Source of the DNA: Gammaproteobacteria bacterium
GTDB lineage: Bacteria > Pseudomonadota > Gammaproteobacteria > Pseudomonadales > Pseudomonadaceae
DNA: 64,000 nt
NCBI GenBank assembly: GCA_903970465.1
Contig: CAJCIO010000149.1
Span: forward strand, 1-64,000
Reading direction: 5' to 3'
In this document: piece by piece, positions 53,441-62,263 of the stretch
How the letters are laid out: each line of letters opens with the position of its first letter
Position numbering within the stretch: the stretch's first letter is position 1
Made by a program: the position numbers and the translations under genes
Notes under the pieces: model-generated
The model's input: the letters and a program-made list of their open reading frames with translations, nothing else
The model's database searches: none
Told to the model about the DNA's origin: nothing

Positions 53441-54292
53441 TCAAGGAACAGCGAAGAATCTATTGATACAGTCTGCTACAAGATCGGCACCGGCTTCGTC
53501 ATTGAGGTGCAGATGGTGGCCGCCCGGCAGGATTACCGGTTCCCAAGGCAGACGCTCGAGCAGCTCGGCCTGCCGTGCCAAATGCCCGTCCCGGGCGATG
53601 ATCAACTGGACCGGGCATTCGATGGCGCGGGCGAATGCCAATGTCTGCTCCTCACTCAGGCGCACCGGCGAACTGAGCATCAAGCGCGAATCGCTACGCC
53701 AGGTGAACCCGCCCGGCACCGGCATCAGGCTGCGCTCGCCGAGCAACTCGGACGCTTCTCGCGATACCGCCACGTGGCCTTTCATCCGCGCTTCGATGGC
53801 TCGCTCCAGGGTCGGATGCACGGTTTTGCGCTTGCGTCCCAGCGCCAACTGCTCGCGCAGTGCCTGGCCCATGCGCGCCACCGGATCATGGGGCTGTGGA
53901 CTCGGCGGCACGGTGCCGTCGATCAACACCACCCTCTCGATACGCTCCGGCACGGCGCCGGCGACGAGGGTCGAAACGATCGCGCCGAGCGAATGCCCGA
54001 GCAATGCAAAACGTTCCCAGCCCAGTTGTTCGGCGGCCTGCAGGACATCGTGGGCGTAGTCCCAGAGGGCATAGCTGGCCCCCGGAGGACGATGATCGGA
54101 AAATCCGTGCCCGGCCATATCCAGAGCGACGATGCGCAACCCGTGAAGGCGCGGCGCCAGGCGCGCGAAACTGTTGGCGTTATCGAGCCAGCCATGCAGC
54201 GCCAGCACCGGCTGACCGTCCTCGGGCCCGAACACGTGGGCGGCCAGTTCGATATGCGGCAAGGTCAATCTAAGCTCTTGCACGGCCTTCAT
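53441..54292 (-). CDS. Alpha/beta hydrolase
   Basis: This 283-residue soluble enzyme has oxyanion loop ALHGWLDNANSF, nucleophile elbow GHSLG (Ser101) and a C-terminal PGGHHLHLN with the catalytic His. Its start overlaps the stop of the next hydrolase (ATGA), so the two are cotranslated. It resembles esterase/lipase-type enzymes; substrate unknown. Confidence 0.85.
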   Translation of the reverse strand: MKAVQELRLTLPHIELAAHVFGPEDGQPVLALHGWLDNANSFARLAPRLHGLRIVALDMAGHGFSDHRPPGASYALWDYAHDVLQAAEQLGWERFALLGHSLGAIVSTLVAGAVPERIERVVLIDGTVPPSPQPHDPVARMGQALREQLALGRKRKTVHPTLERAIEARMKGHVAVSREASELLGERSLMPVPGGFTWRSDSRLMLSSPVRLSEEQTLAFARAIECPVQLIIARDGHLARQAELLERLPWEPVILPGGHHLHLNDEAGADLVADCINRFFAVP

Positions 54293-55107
54293 ACACAGAA
54301 CTCCTGACGATGGGAGGACGCTGACGCCTGCCAGCGGGTGATGACATCACGGATCAGCGCGGCCGTCTGCAGAGGATGCTCAAGGGGGAACATGTGCCCC
54401 CCGGGCACGCCATGGAACTCCCCTTGCGCCAGCCGCTTGGCCGCTCGTGCATGATGAGGCAGTACCACCCGACTTTGCACCCCGCCCACCAAGGCCAGCG
54501 GCACCTGCAACTGCTGGAGGCGCGCGGGGTGCAAGTGCGGGACGCTGCGATAGATGCTGATTTCCGTGGCCGGATCGAAGCGTAGCCGCAAACCCTGCCC
54601 TGCGGCTTGCAAACCGTGCTGCAGATAGGCCTCGAGGCATTGCGCATCGAAGTGGCGAAACAGCGCCTTGCCAGCGAAATACTCACGAGCGCAGTCAAGG
54701 TCGGCAAACGTTTCGCGCCGTCCCAAGGTGCGCCCGGCAGGCGTCAATCGGTCAATCAGGCCCAGGCGCTTGGCAGCGCGAATCACCCACTGATCGCGCT
54801 TGGTGAGCAGCGGCGAATCGAGCATGATCACGCCCCGGTACAATTCCGGGCGCCGCAGCGCAGCATACAGTTGCAGCACCCCGCCCAGAGAATGCCCCAC
54901 GCCCCAGATGGGCTCGGGCTGGGCCTCGAGGTGCAGGATCAATTCGTCCACCAGGCTGGCCCAGTTGTCGTCCACCGGAAAACGCGGATCGTGGGCGTGC
55001 ATAGGCAGGTGGACGACAGTGAATTGCGGAGCAAGGGCAGCGAACAGCTTGCCGTAGGTCGCGGAGGGAAAACCATTGGCGTGGGCAAAGAACAGTGGCT
55101 GCGGCAT
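54289..55107 (-). CDS. Alpha/beta hydrolase
   Basis: This 272-residue soluble enzyme has HANGFPSATYGKLF as its oxyanion region, GHSLGG (Ser73) and a GGHMFPLE segment holding the likely His. It is paired by ATGA overlap with a second hydrolase, a duplicated arrangement seen in other pseudomonads beside gpsA. Substrate unknown. Confidence 0.85.
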   Translation of the reverse strand: MPQPLFFAHANGFPSATYGKLFAALAPQFTVVHLPMHAHDPRFPVDDNWASLVDELILHLEAQPEPIWGVGHSLGGVLQLYAALRRPELYRGVIMLDSPLLTKRDQWVIRAAKRLGLIDRLTPAGRTLGRRETFADLDCAREYFAGKALFRHFDAQCLEAYLQHGLQAAGQGLRLRFDPATEISIYRSVPHLHPARLQQLQVPLALVGGVQSRVVLPHHARAAKRLAQGEFHGVPGGHMFPLEHPLQTAALIRDVITRWQASASSHRQEFCV

Positions 55108-55274
55108 ACAATCAATTGTCCGGAACGGGAAGCTCCAAAGGCGGGAGCGTACTCAAGGATTGTCCGTAGCATGCCGCTGATGGGCAATGCTCGGAAACGC
55201 CATCACCAACGGCGTTCCGGTCAGCGGCGAGAGTTGACGCTACGGCAACTCGGGCAGTACTGCCGCAGCGATGG

Positions 55275-55718
55275 TCACGCGTGTCGCAGGCTTGCAAGCG
55301 TCATCAATCCTGCCAACGGCCAGTCGCCATCCAGCTCCGCCAGGCTGGCGGTGCCCATTGGATGCTCATGGTTGTCCAGCACCCCAAGCAACGCGCTGAC
55401 CAGGGGTTGATGGCTGACCAGGAGGACGTTTTCCAGTTTCATCGCCTGCAACTGGGTGATGACTGCATTCGGCGACTGGTCCGGGGTCAGCCACGGCACG
55501 GTTCTGATCGGTTCGGGGTGGCCAAGCGCATCATGGACCAACCTCGCCGTCTGCTGCGCCCGCACGTAGGGGCTGGCATAGATGGCGTCCAACGCCACTC
55601 CCTGGAGGTGCGAGGCACTGCGCAGGACTTCTGCACGGCCCGCCCCGGTCAACTCGCGCTCGGCATCGGTCGGTGCTTGATTGTGCGCCTCGCCATGACG
55701 CAATACCCATAGTTTCAT
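55275..55718 (-). CDS. sixA: Phosphohistidine phosphatase SixA
   Basis: This 147-residue histidine phosphatase starts with the RHGEA motif (Arg7-His8-Gly9-Glu10) and has ASPYVRAQQTARL and VSHQPLV. SixA removes phosphate from histidine phosphotransfer domains. A hybrid kinase lies in the same region (57406), but direct partnership is inference. It overlaps the DUF4389 gene by ATGA. Confidence 0.9.
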   Translation of the reverse strand: MKLWVLRHGEAHNQAPTDAERELTGAGRAEVLRSASHLQGVALDAIYASPYVRAQQTARLVHDALGHPEPIRTVPWLTPDQSPNAVITQLQAMKLENVLLVSHQPLVSALLGVLDNHEHPMGTASLAELDGDWPLAGLMTLASLRHA

Positions 55719-56062
55719 AGCTTGGGGTCCTCGTCGCGCACGGGATGCGCAGCGGGCGGCACACTGTGAGGTGCTTCGCCTTCAGGCGGGCGCGGCGCGG
55801 GCCAGTCGCTGAAAGGCCAGGGCTTTTGCTCGGTATGAAAACTGCCGAAACGGCCGATCTGCGCCAGATACTGGCTGAGGCTGTCACCGAAATTCATCAG
55901 CCCCGCATTCGGCGCGCTGTAGATCAGGCGATAGATCAACTGCACCAGCACCAGCGCGCCGAGCAGAAACTGCGCGACCTGCCAGACGAGGACGAACACC
56001 AGCATCCAGACAATACGCAGAATGATCGATTCGTGGGTCAAGGGTGGACGAGGAGCGTTCAT
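55715..56062 (-). CDS. DUF4389 membrane protein
   Basis: This 115-residue protein has one long apolar region (about 16-45, IVWMLVFVLVWQVAQFLLGA), a loop with SAPNAGLMNFGDSLSQYL, and a Pro-rich C terminus. ATG at 56062 follows AAGG; the longer frame from 56137 overlaps gpsA. Function is unknown. It sits between gpsA and sixA in an operon. Confidence 0.82.
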   Translation of the reverse strand: MNAPRPPLTHESIILRIVWMLVFVLVWQVAQFLLGALVLVQLIYRLIYSAPNAGLMNFGDSLSQYLAQIGRFGSFHTEQKPWPFSDWPAPRPPEGEAPHSVPPAAHPVRDEDPKL

Positions 56063-56084
56063 AGCGGGGTACCTTGGCGAGCAA

Positions 56085-57110
56085 TCAGTTGAAACCGCTG
56101 ATCGAGATGAAATCGACGTCGGTCTTGGGTTCGGCATGCATCAGCACGTCGATGACCTGCTTCAAGGTACGACCCTCGAACAGGATCGCATGCAGTCCGG
56201 CGACCAGCGGCATATAGACCTGAGCCTCCTGGGCCTTGGCTTTCAGGACCTTGAGGGTATTGACGCCCTCCGCCACTTCGCCCAGACGGCTGACCGCCTC
56301 TTCCAGGCTGAGGCCTTCGCCCAAGGCAAAACCGACCTGATAGTTACGGCTCTTGGGCGAAGAGCAGGTGACGATCAGGTCGCCGACGCCAGCAAGCCCG
56401 AGGAAGGTCATGGGGTTGGCGCCCTGGCTGACGGCAAAGCGCGTCATCTCCGCCAAGGCCCGGGTGATCAGCATGCTCTTGGTGTTCTCGCCCATGCCCA
56501 GGGCCACGGCCATACCGGCGATGATTGCGTACACGTTCTTGAGCGCGCCACCGAGCTCGACGCCAAAGCGATCGGAGCTGGCATACACCCGAAACGTCGG
56601 ACCGTGCAGCGCCTCCTGGACGCTTTGGCAGAGCTGCTCGTCGGCGCTGGCAACGACAGTGGCGGTCAAGGCGTGCTCGGCCACTTCACGGGCCAGGTTC
56701 GGGCCGGAGAGCACCCCGATGCGCGCCTGCGGAGCGATTTCCTCAAGGATCTCGCTCATCAGCTTGAAGGACTGGGCTTCGATGCCCTTGGTCAGGCTGA
56801 CCATCATCTTGCCCGCCAACAGCGCTTCGTGGCCGGCCAGCACCGCACGCAGGGCACTCGACGGCAGGGCGACGAAAATCAGCGACGCCGCTTCGAGCGT
56901 GGCCAGCAGATCGGTGACCGGCTCCACGCCCGGGTGCACCTTGATACCCTTGAGGTAGCGTGGGTTCTCCCGCTGCTCACGCATGGCACGGGCTTGCTCC
57001 GGGTCGCGCATCCACTGCAGCACGCGATGACCATTCTCGGCCAGCAGGTTCGCGGCGGCGGTCCCGAAGCTGCCCCCGCCTAGCACTGCCACAGGCTGTT
57101 TTTCAGTCAT
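56085..57110 (-). CDS. gpsA: Glycerol-3-phosphate dehydrogenase (NAD(P)+)
   Basis: This 341-residue enzyme reduces dihydroxyacetone phosphate to glycerol 3-phosphate for phospholipid synthesis. The N terminus holds the dinucleotide fold VLGGGSFGTAAA, and GALKNVYAIIAG carries the catalytic Lys; SPKSRNYQVG is the substrate loop. ATG at 57110 (MTEKQPVAVL) is used; a TTG two codons earlier is possible. It leads an operon with DUF4389 and sixA. Confidence 0.96.
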   Translation of the reverse strand: MTEKQPVAVLGGGSFGTAAANLLAENGHRVLQWMRDPEQARAMREQRENPRYLKGIKVHPGVEPVTDLLATLEAASLIFVALPSSALRAVLAGHEALLAGKMMVSLTKGIEAQSFKLMSEILEEIAPQARIGVLSGPNLAREVAEHALTATVVASADEQLCQSVQEALHGPTFRVYASSDRFGVELGGALKNVYAIIAGMAVALGMGENTKSMLITRALAEMTRFAVSQGANPMTFLGLAGVGDLIVTCSSPKSRNYQVGFALGEGLSLEEAVSRLGEVAEGVNTLKVLKAKAQEAQVYMPLVAGLHAILFEGRTLKQVIDVLMHAEPKTDVDFISISGFN

Positions 57111-57405
57111 ATTCAATCCGTTAGCGGGTTACAGTGACAAAGGTCGCATTATACGTAGCGGTGTCGGCACCACCAGTCCTTCGGTGCAGTCGCGACATGC
57201 TCTACAGGGTAAGACATCGCCAGCGAAGCGGTTCTCCGTCGAGAATGAATGTCTGTGACTGAAAATGTCGTAGCAGTCAGTTACCATGCTTGATAAATCT
57301 TTGTGGACACACTGCTGTCGTGCAATCCCACCCCTTAAATCATCCCCAATCATCGAGCACCCATGGTGTCGATCGCATCATTGCGGGCGTTGATCGGTGG
57401 CGCCG

Positions 57406-59331
57406 ATGAAGTTGCAGCGCAAGTGGGATATCCATACCCGCACCCAGCTCATCAGCCTGGGCCCGGCGATCTTGTTGACGCTGCTGTTGATCTGCTTTTT
57501 CACCTTCGTACGCATTCAGGACCTGCGCCAGGAACTCAACCACACCGGTCAGTTGATCGCCAACCAATTGGCCCCTGCTTCCGAGTACGGCGTGGTGACA
57601 GGCAATACGGACGTGCTCGAAGCGCTCATGAACGCCACTCTGGCGATTCCCCATGTGCGCTTCCTGGAAATCCAGAATGCCCAGGACCGCATCCTTGCCT
57701 ACGTCGAGCAGCCAATGGATGGCGCTACTCCCTCTCGGCGTGTCGAGGTGTTTCAGGCCCCTATTCGCCAGCAGCGCAATACCCCCAAGGAGGCCCCGGA
57801 GCACGGCGCGCCATCCAGCGAGATCAGCGGTGAACTGCCGACGTATCTGGGTCGGGTGATCGTCGGCATGTCGGATGACGCGTTCAGTCAGCGCCAGCAG
57901 GAGATCGTCCTCAAGGCCGGCGTGCTGGCGCTCTTCGCCCTGATCCTGACCTTCCTGCTGGCCCGGCGCCTGTCCCGCGACCTGTCACAACCGATCAGCG
58001 ATATGAGCGCCGCCGTCACCGCCATTCGCGAGGGCGACTTCCAGGCCGTGCTGCCGGTCCCCCCTGGCGATAGCGAACTGGGCGAACTGGCGCGCCACCT
58101 CAACGAACTGGCCAACGGACTGCAGCAGGCCAGCCACGAACAGCGCGTGGCCATGGACGAACTCATCCATACCCGCGAGGAAGCCGAGCGCGCCAACAGC
58201 GCAAAATCGGAGTTCCTGGCGATGATGAGCCACGAACTGCGTACCCCCATGAACGGCGTGCTGGGCATGCTGCAGTTGCTCGAAACCACGCAGATGACCG
58301 ACGAACAAAAGGAATATGCCGCCCTGGCGACCCAGTCCACCGAACATTTGCTCAAGGTCATCAACGATATTCTCGACTTCTCACGTATCGAGCGCACCAA
58401 CCTGGAATTGGAACACATCGCCTTCGACCTGTCGGAACTGATCGAGCTGATTGCCCAGCCCTTCCGCCTCGACGCCGAACAGCGCGGCCTGCGCCTGGAA
58501 TTGGAGATCGCCGCAGCATTGCGCGGCGTGCACGTGGCCGGCGACCCTACGCGCATCCGGCAGATACTGGTCAACCTGGTCGGCAATGCCTTGAAGTTCA
58601 CCGAGGCGGGCCATGTGCGTATCGAAGTCGCCAGCCAGGCGCTGGACCACGATCTGATCTGGCTGACCTGCACGGTGAGCGACACCGGCATTGGTATCAG
58701 CGCTCACGACCTTGAATCAATGTTCGTCGCCTTCCGCCAGGCGGACAGTTCTATTTCCCGGCGCTACGGCGGTACCGGCCTGGGCTTGCCGATCGCGCGC
58801 AATCTGGCCGAGCGCATGGGCGGCACCCTGCATGCCGACAGCGAAGTCGGCCAAGGCTCCACCTTCACCCTGGAGCTGCCGCTGGCATTGAGCAACAAGC
58901 CGCTGGTGGTCAACCTGCCAGCGCCCGCCCGATCAACTGCCAACGACGGCACCGGAACCATTGGTACCGGTTTGCACGTGCTGTTGGTGGAAGACAATCC
59001 GGTCAACCAGACTGTTATCGAAGCCATGCTGCGCAGCCTGGGTTTCACCGTCAGCGTGGTCGGCGATGGTGCTCAGGCGGTGACCGAAGTGTCGCGCTTG
59101 CGTTTCGATGCAGTGCTGATGGATTGCCGACTGCCGATCATCGATGGATACGAAGCCACGCGAAGGATTCGTCTGCTAACGTTGCATAACGACGTACCTG
59201 TCATCGCCCTTACCGCCAACGCACTGCACGGCGATCGCGAGGCTTGTATCGACGCTGGCATGAACGATTACCTGGCCAAGCCGTTCAAACGCAGTGATCT
59301 CATGCTGATCCTGCAGCGCTGGATCCCGTGA
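57406..59331 (+). CDS. Hybrid sensor histidine kinase (PA1611-like)
   Basis: This 641-residue membrane kinase has helices at about 18-38 and 166-186 around a periplasmic sensor, a HAMP domain, phospho-acceptor His276 in MMSHELRTPMNG, an ATP-binding domain (NLVGNALKFTEAG, GTGLGLPIARNL) and a C-terminal receiver with Asp573 in VLMDCRLPIIDGYEA. There is no Hpt domain. Position beside fabA-fabB and layout match P. aeruginosa PA1611, which signals through HptB and binds RetS in the Gac/Rsm network; that role is inferred here. ATG at 57406 is used with GGTGG upstream; the frame extends to a GTG at 57397. Confidence 0.9.
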   Translation: MKLQRKWDIHTRTQLISLGPAILLTLLLICFFTFVRIQDLRQELNHTGQLIANQLAPASEYGVVTGNTDVLEALMNATLAIPHVRFLEIQNAQDRILAYVEQPMDGATPSRRVEVFQAPIRQQRNTPKEAPEHGAPSSEISGELPTYLGRVIVGMSDDAFSQRQQEIVLKAGVLALFALILTFLLARRLSRDLSQPISDMSAAVTAIREGDFQAVLPVPPGDSELGELARHLNELANGLQQASHEQRVAMDELIHTREEAERANSAKSEFLAMMSHELRTPMNGVLGMLQLLETTQMTDEQKEYAALATQSTEHLLKVINDILDFSRIERTNLELEHIAFDLSELIELIAQPFRLDAEQRGLRLELEIAAALRGVHVAGDPTRIRQILVNLVGNALKFTEAGHVRIEVASQALDHDLIWLTCTVSDTGIGISAHDLESMFVAFRQADSSISRRYGGTGLGLPIARNLAERMGGTLHADSEVGQGSTFTLELPLALSNKPLVVNLPAPARSTANDGTGTIGTGLHVLLVEDNPVNQTVIEAMLRSLGFTVSVVGDGAQAVTEVSRLRFDAVLMDCRLPIIDGYEATRRIRLLTLHNDVPVIALTANALHGDREACIDAGMNDYLAKPFKRSDLMLILQRWIP

Positions 59332-59639
59332 AATGGGCAGCTACCGCCCTTATTGAAGCGCTTCGCGCCCGGTGACATACATACATCGGCGGGCATTGGC
59401 GCTAAACGGCTGCCATCAGGTGACGAAAATGTTAGAGTGCGGGAGTCTTTGACATTCACTCGGGCCAAAAAAAACGTCCGAAAAACCATTTCAGTGCACA
59501 CCTGTACATTCGTATACTCTGTGCTGTGACTTTCATCATTACGCAATAGTCTATGTACAGGCTGCCGACTCGGCCTTCATCCAACGAGTCGGTCGGGAAG
59601 ATTTGCCCCCTGCCAGGCAGGGACTATTGAGGAGCTCGC
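59332..59639. other. Promoter region of fabA-fabB
   Basis: This 308-base spacer between the hybrid kinase and fabA holds the fabAB promoter. A TATACT -10 box is at 59513-59518, and a palindrome candidate at 59493-59510 overlaps its -35/spacer region. Bases 59471-59480 are an A-rich run. No terminator for the kinase gene is obvious. Confidence 0.55.
59493..59510 (+). promoter_or_regulatory. Candidate fatty-acid-regulator operator before fabA
   Basis: AGTGCACACCTGTACATT is an imperfect 18-base palindrome, two bases before the TATACT -10 box. In P. aeruginosa the TetR-type repressor DesT controls fabAB through a similar AGTG-N-AC palindrome. Identity with a DesT site is not proven. Confidence 0.45.
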
Positions 59640-60155
59640 ATGACCAAACAAAACGCCTTTACCCGGGAAGACCTGCTGCGCTGCAGTCGCGGTGAGCTGT
59701 TCGGCCAAGGTAATGCGCAACTGCCCGCTGGCAACATGCTGATGGTGGATCGCATCACTAAAATCAGCGAAGAAGGCGGTGCATACGGCAAAGGTGAATT
59801 GGTCGCCGAGCTGGATATCAACCCGGACCTGTGGTTCTTTGCCTGCCATTTCGAAGGCGACCCCGTAATGCCAGGCTGCCTGGGCTTGGATGCCATGTGG
59901 CAACTGGTCGGCTTCTTCCTCGGCTGGCAGGGCTTGCCAGGCCGCGGTCGCGCATTGGGCTCGGGCGAAGTGAAATTCACCGGCCAGGTGCTGCCGACTG
60001 CCAAGAAGGTCACGTACAACATCCAGATCAAGCGTGTCATGAAGGGCAAGCTGAACCTGGCAATCGCCGATGGTACCGTCAGCGTTGACGGTAAGCAGAT
60101 CTACACCGCCGAAGGCCTCCGCGTCGGCGTGTTCACATCCACCGAAAATTTCTAA
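59640..60155 (+). CDS. fabA: 3-hydroxydecanoyl-ACP dehydratase/isomerase FabA
   Basis: This 171-residue enzyme makes and isomerises trans-2-decenoyl-ACP to cis-3-decenoyl-ACP, the entry point of unsaturated fatty-acid synthesis. Catalytic His70 (ACHFEGD) and Asp84 (GLDAMW) are present. GAGGAG lies before the ATG. It is 11 bases upstream of fabB, so they form one operon. Confidence 0.97.
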   Translation: MTKQNAFTREDLLRCSRGELFGQGNAQLPAGNMLMVDRITKISEEGGAYGKGELVAELDINPDLWFFACHFEGDPVMPGCLGLDAMWQLVGFFLGWQGLPGRGRALGSGEVKFTGQVLPTAKKVTYNIQIKRVMKGKLNLAIADGTVSVDGKQIYTAEGLRVGVFTSTENF

Positions 60156-60166
60156 GGGTTATCCGC

Positions 60167-61387
60167 ATGCGCCGCGTCGTTATCACTGGTCTGGGCATTG
60201 TTTCCTGCTTGGGCAATGACAAAGACACCGTCTCCGCAAACCTGCGGGCGAGCCGCCCTGGCATCCGATTCAATCCGGAATATGCCGAAATGGGTTTGCG
60301 CAGCCAGGTTTCCGGCTCCATCGACCTCAATCTCGAAGAGTTGATAGACCGCAAGATCTTCCGCTTCGTCGGCCACGCCGCCGCCTATGCGTACCTGGCC
60401 ATGGCTGATGCCATCAAGGACTCGGGCCTGACTGAAGAGATGGTCTCCAACCCGCGCACCGGCCTGATCGCGGGCTCCGGCGGCGCATCGACTCTCAACC
60501 AGATGGAAGCGCTGGACATCCTGCGCGAAAAAGGCGTCAAGCGCGTCGGCCCGTACCGCGTCACCCGCACCATGAGCAGCACGGTGTCGGCTTGCCTGGC
60601 CACGCCCTTCAAGATCAAGGGCCTGAACTACTCCATCGCCTCGGCCTGCGCCACCAGCGCTCACTGCATCGGCACCGCCATGGAGCAGATCCAGATGGGC
60701 AAGCAGGACATCGTCTTCGCCGGCGGCGGTGAAGAAGAGCACTGGAGCCAGTCGTTCCTGTTCGACGCCATGGGCGCCTTGTCCAGCAAACGCAACGACA
60801 CCCCAGAGAAAGCCTCCCGCGCCTACGACAACGACCGTGACGGCTTCGTCATCGCTGGCGGTGGCGGCATGGTGGTGGTCGAAGAGCTCGAACACGCTCT
60901 GGCCCGCGGCGCGCACATCTACGCCGAAATCGTCGGCTACGGTGCGACTTCCGATGGCTACGATATGGTCGCGCCAAGCGGCGAAGGCGCCATCCGCTGC
61001 ATGCAGATGGCAATGTCCACCGTCGACGCCCCGATCGACTACCTGAACACCCACGGCACCTCGACTCCGGTCGGCGACGTCGCGGAAATGAAAGGTGTGC
61101 GTGAAGTGTTCGCCGGCAAGGCGCCAGCCATCAGTTCGACCAAGAGCCTGTCGGGTCACTCCCTGGGCGCTGCGGGCGTGCATGAGGCCATCTACTGCAT
61201 GCTGATGATGGAAGGCAACTTCATCGCAGGCTCGGCCAACATCGACGAGCTGGACCCAGCGGTCGCCGATCTGCCGATCCAGACCGTCACCAAGGAAAAC
61301 GTCGAGCTCAACACAGTGATGAGCAACAGCTTCGGCTTCGGCGGCACGAACGCCACCCTGGTACTGCAACGTTGGCAGGGCAAGTAA
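60167..61387 (+). CDS. fabB: 3-oxoacyl-ACP synthase I FabB
   Basis: This 406-residue ketosynthase elongates unsaturated acyl-ACP with malonyl-ACP. Active-site Cys161 (SACATSAHCIG) and the two histidines in NTHGTSTPVGD and SGHSLGAAG are intact. AAGGG precedes the ATG. With fabA it forms the unsaturated fatty-acid operon; a terminator follows. Confidence 0.97.
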   Translation: MRRVVITGLGIVSCLGNDKDTVSANLRASRPGIRFNPEYAEMGLRSQVSGSIDLNLEELIDRKIFRFVGHAAAYAYLAMADAIKDSGLTEEMVSNPRTGLIAGSGGASTLNQMEALDILREKGVKRVGPYRVTRTMSSTVSACLATPFKIKGLNYSIASACATSAHCIGTAMEQIQMGKQDIVFAGGGEEEHWSQSFLFDAMGALSSKRNDTPEKASRAYDNDRDGFVIAGGGGMVVVEELEHALARGAHIYAEIVGYGATSDGYDMVAPSGEGAIRCMQMAMSTVDAPIDYLNTHGTSTPVGDVAEMKGVREVFAGKAPAISSTKSLSGHSLGAAGVHEAIYCMLMMEGNFIAGSANIDELDPAVADLPIQTVTKENVELNTVMSNSFGFGGTNATLVLQRWQGK

Positions 61388-61409
61388 GCGTCGACTTTGC
61401 TGAACGAGA

Positions 61410-61433
61410 AAGGCGCCGAAAGGCGCCTTTTTT
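61410..61433 (+). terminator. Rho-independent terminator of fabAB
   Basis: AAGGCGCC pairs with GGCGCCTT around a short loop, followed by a T run through 61433, about 23 bases after the fabB stop. Confidence 0.88.
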
Positions 61434-61460
61434 GTATCCCGGGATCCTGTGGGGTTGTAA

Positions 61461-62189
61461 TCAGTCCTGGAACACTTCATCCAACAGGTAGTGCATCGAG
61501 GCGAACGCCCGATCGGCAACCGTCTTGTTGTACATCTGCACGCCAGGATTGTTGGCCTCGGTATCGGTAAACGAATGGTATGCGCCGCCGAAACTGGTCA
61601 GGGTCCAATCCACACCGGCGTCGTTCATTTCCTGCTCGAACGCTGGCAGTTGCTCCTTGGGGACCAATGGGTCGCTCGCGCCGTGCAGCACCAGGACCTT
61701 GCCCTTGATGTTCTTGCCATCAGCCGGATTCGGCGTATCCAGAGTACCGTGGAACGATACCACCGTCTTCAATGGTGCGCCGGTACGGGCCAATTCCAGT
61801 GCACAGCAACCGCCGAAGCAGAAACCGAAGGCTGCCAGCTTGGCACTGTTGACGCTGGCGACGGTCTGGCTCTGTAGCTGATCCAGCGCCGCCTGCATAC
61901 GCTTGTTCAGCAGCGCACGATCATTCTTCAACGGCATCATCGCCGCGGCAGCCTCGTCGCCATTCTGCGGACGCACCGCTTGACCATAGAGGTCAGCCAG
62001 CAGTACCACATAGCCTTTTGAGGCCACGGACTGGGCGATACGCTCGGCACCTTCGCTGACACCCATCCAATTGGGCGCCATCACCAAACCAGGACGTGGC
62101 GAAACGACATCTGCGTCAAACACCAGACGGCTTTCGTATTCGATGCCATCGATCTGATAGACAACGGATTGAACAGTGACTGCGCTCAT
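61461..62189 (-). CDS. Dienelactone hydrolase family protein
   Basis: This 242-residue alpha/beta hydrolase has the family nucleophile as Cys in GFCFGGCCALEL and the pair Asp in HGASDPLVP and His in GGAYHSFTD. Members open lactone rings or cleave esters; the substrate is not known and no aromatic-degradation genes lie nearby. ATG at 62189 follows GGGGGAT at normal spacing; the frame extends to a TTG at 62204. Confidence 0.87.
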   Translation of the reverse strand: MSAVTVQSVVYQIDGIEYESRLVFDADVVSPRPGLVMAPNWMGVSEGAERIAQSVASKGYVVLLADLYGQAVRPQNGDEAAAAMMPLKNDRALLNKRMQAALDQLQSQTVASVNSAKLAAFGFCFGGCCALELARTGAPLKTVVSFHGTLDTPNPADGKNIKGKVLVLHGASDPLVPKEQLPAFEQEMNDAGVDWTLTSFGGAYHSFTDTEANNPGVQMYNKTVADRAFASMHYLLDEVFQD

Positions 62190-62227
62190 GGATTTATCCC
62201 CCAATTGAAGTCTTGACGACTGTAACG

Positions 62228-62250
62228 AAAAAACCCGCCGAAGCGGGTTT
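62228..62250 (-). terminator. Rho-independent terminator of htpG
   Basis: AAACCCGC (62231-62238) pairs with GCGGGTTT (62243-62250) around CGAA. On the minus strand the hairpin is followed by TTTTTTCG, as needed for htpG, whose stop is 14 bases away. Confidence 0.9.
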
Positions 62251-62263
62251 GTTCTGCGACTGG

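Noticed and set aside
60152..61519. 455-codon open frame on the minus strand
   Set aside because: Antisense to fabB. The sequence is Gly/Ala/His-rich and follows from fabB codon bias.
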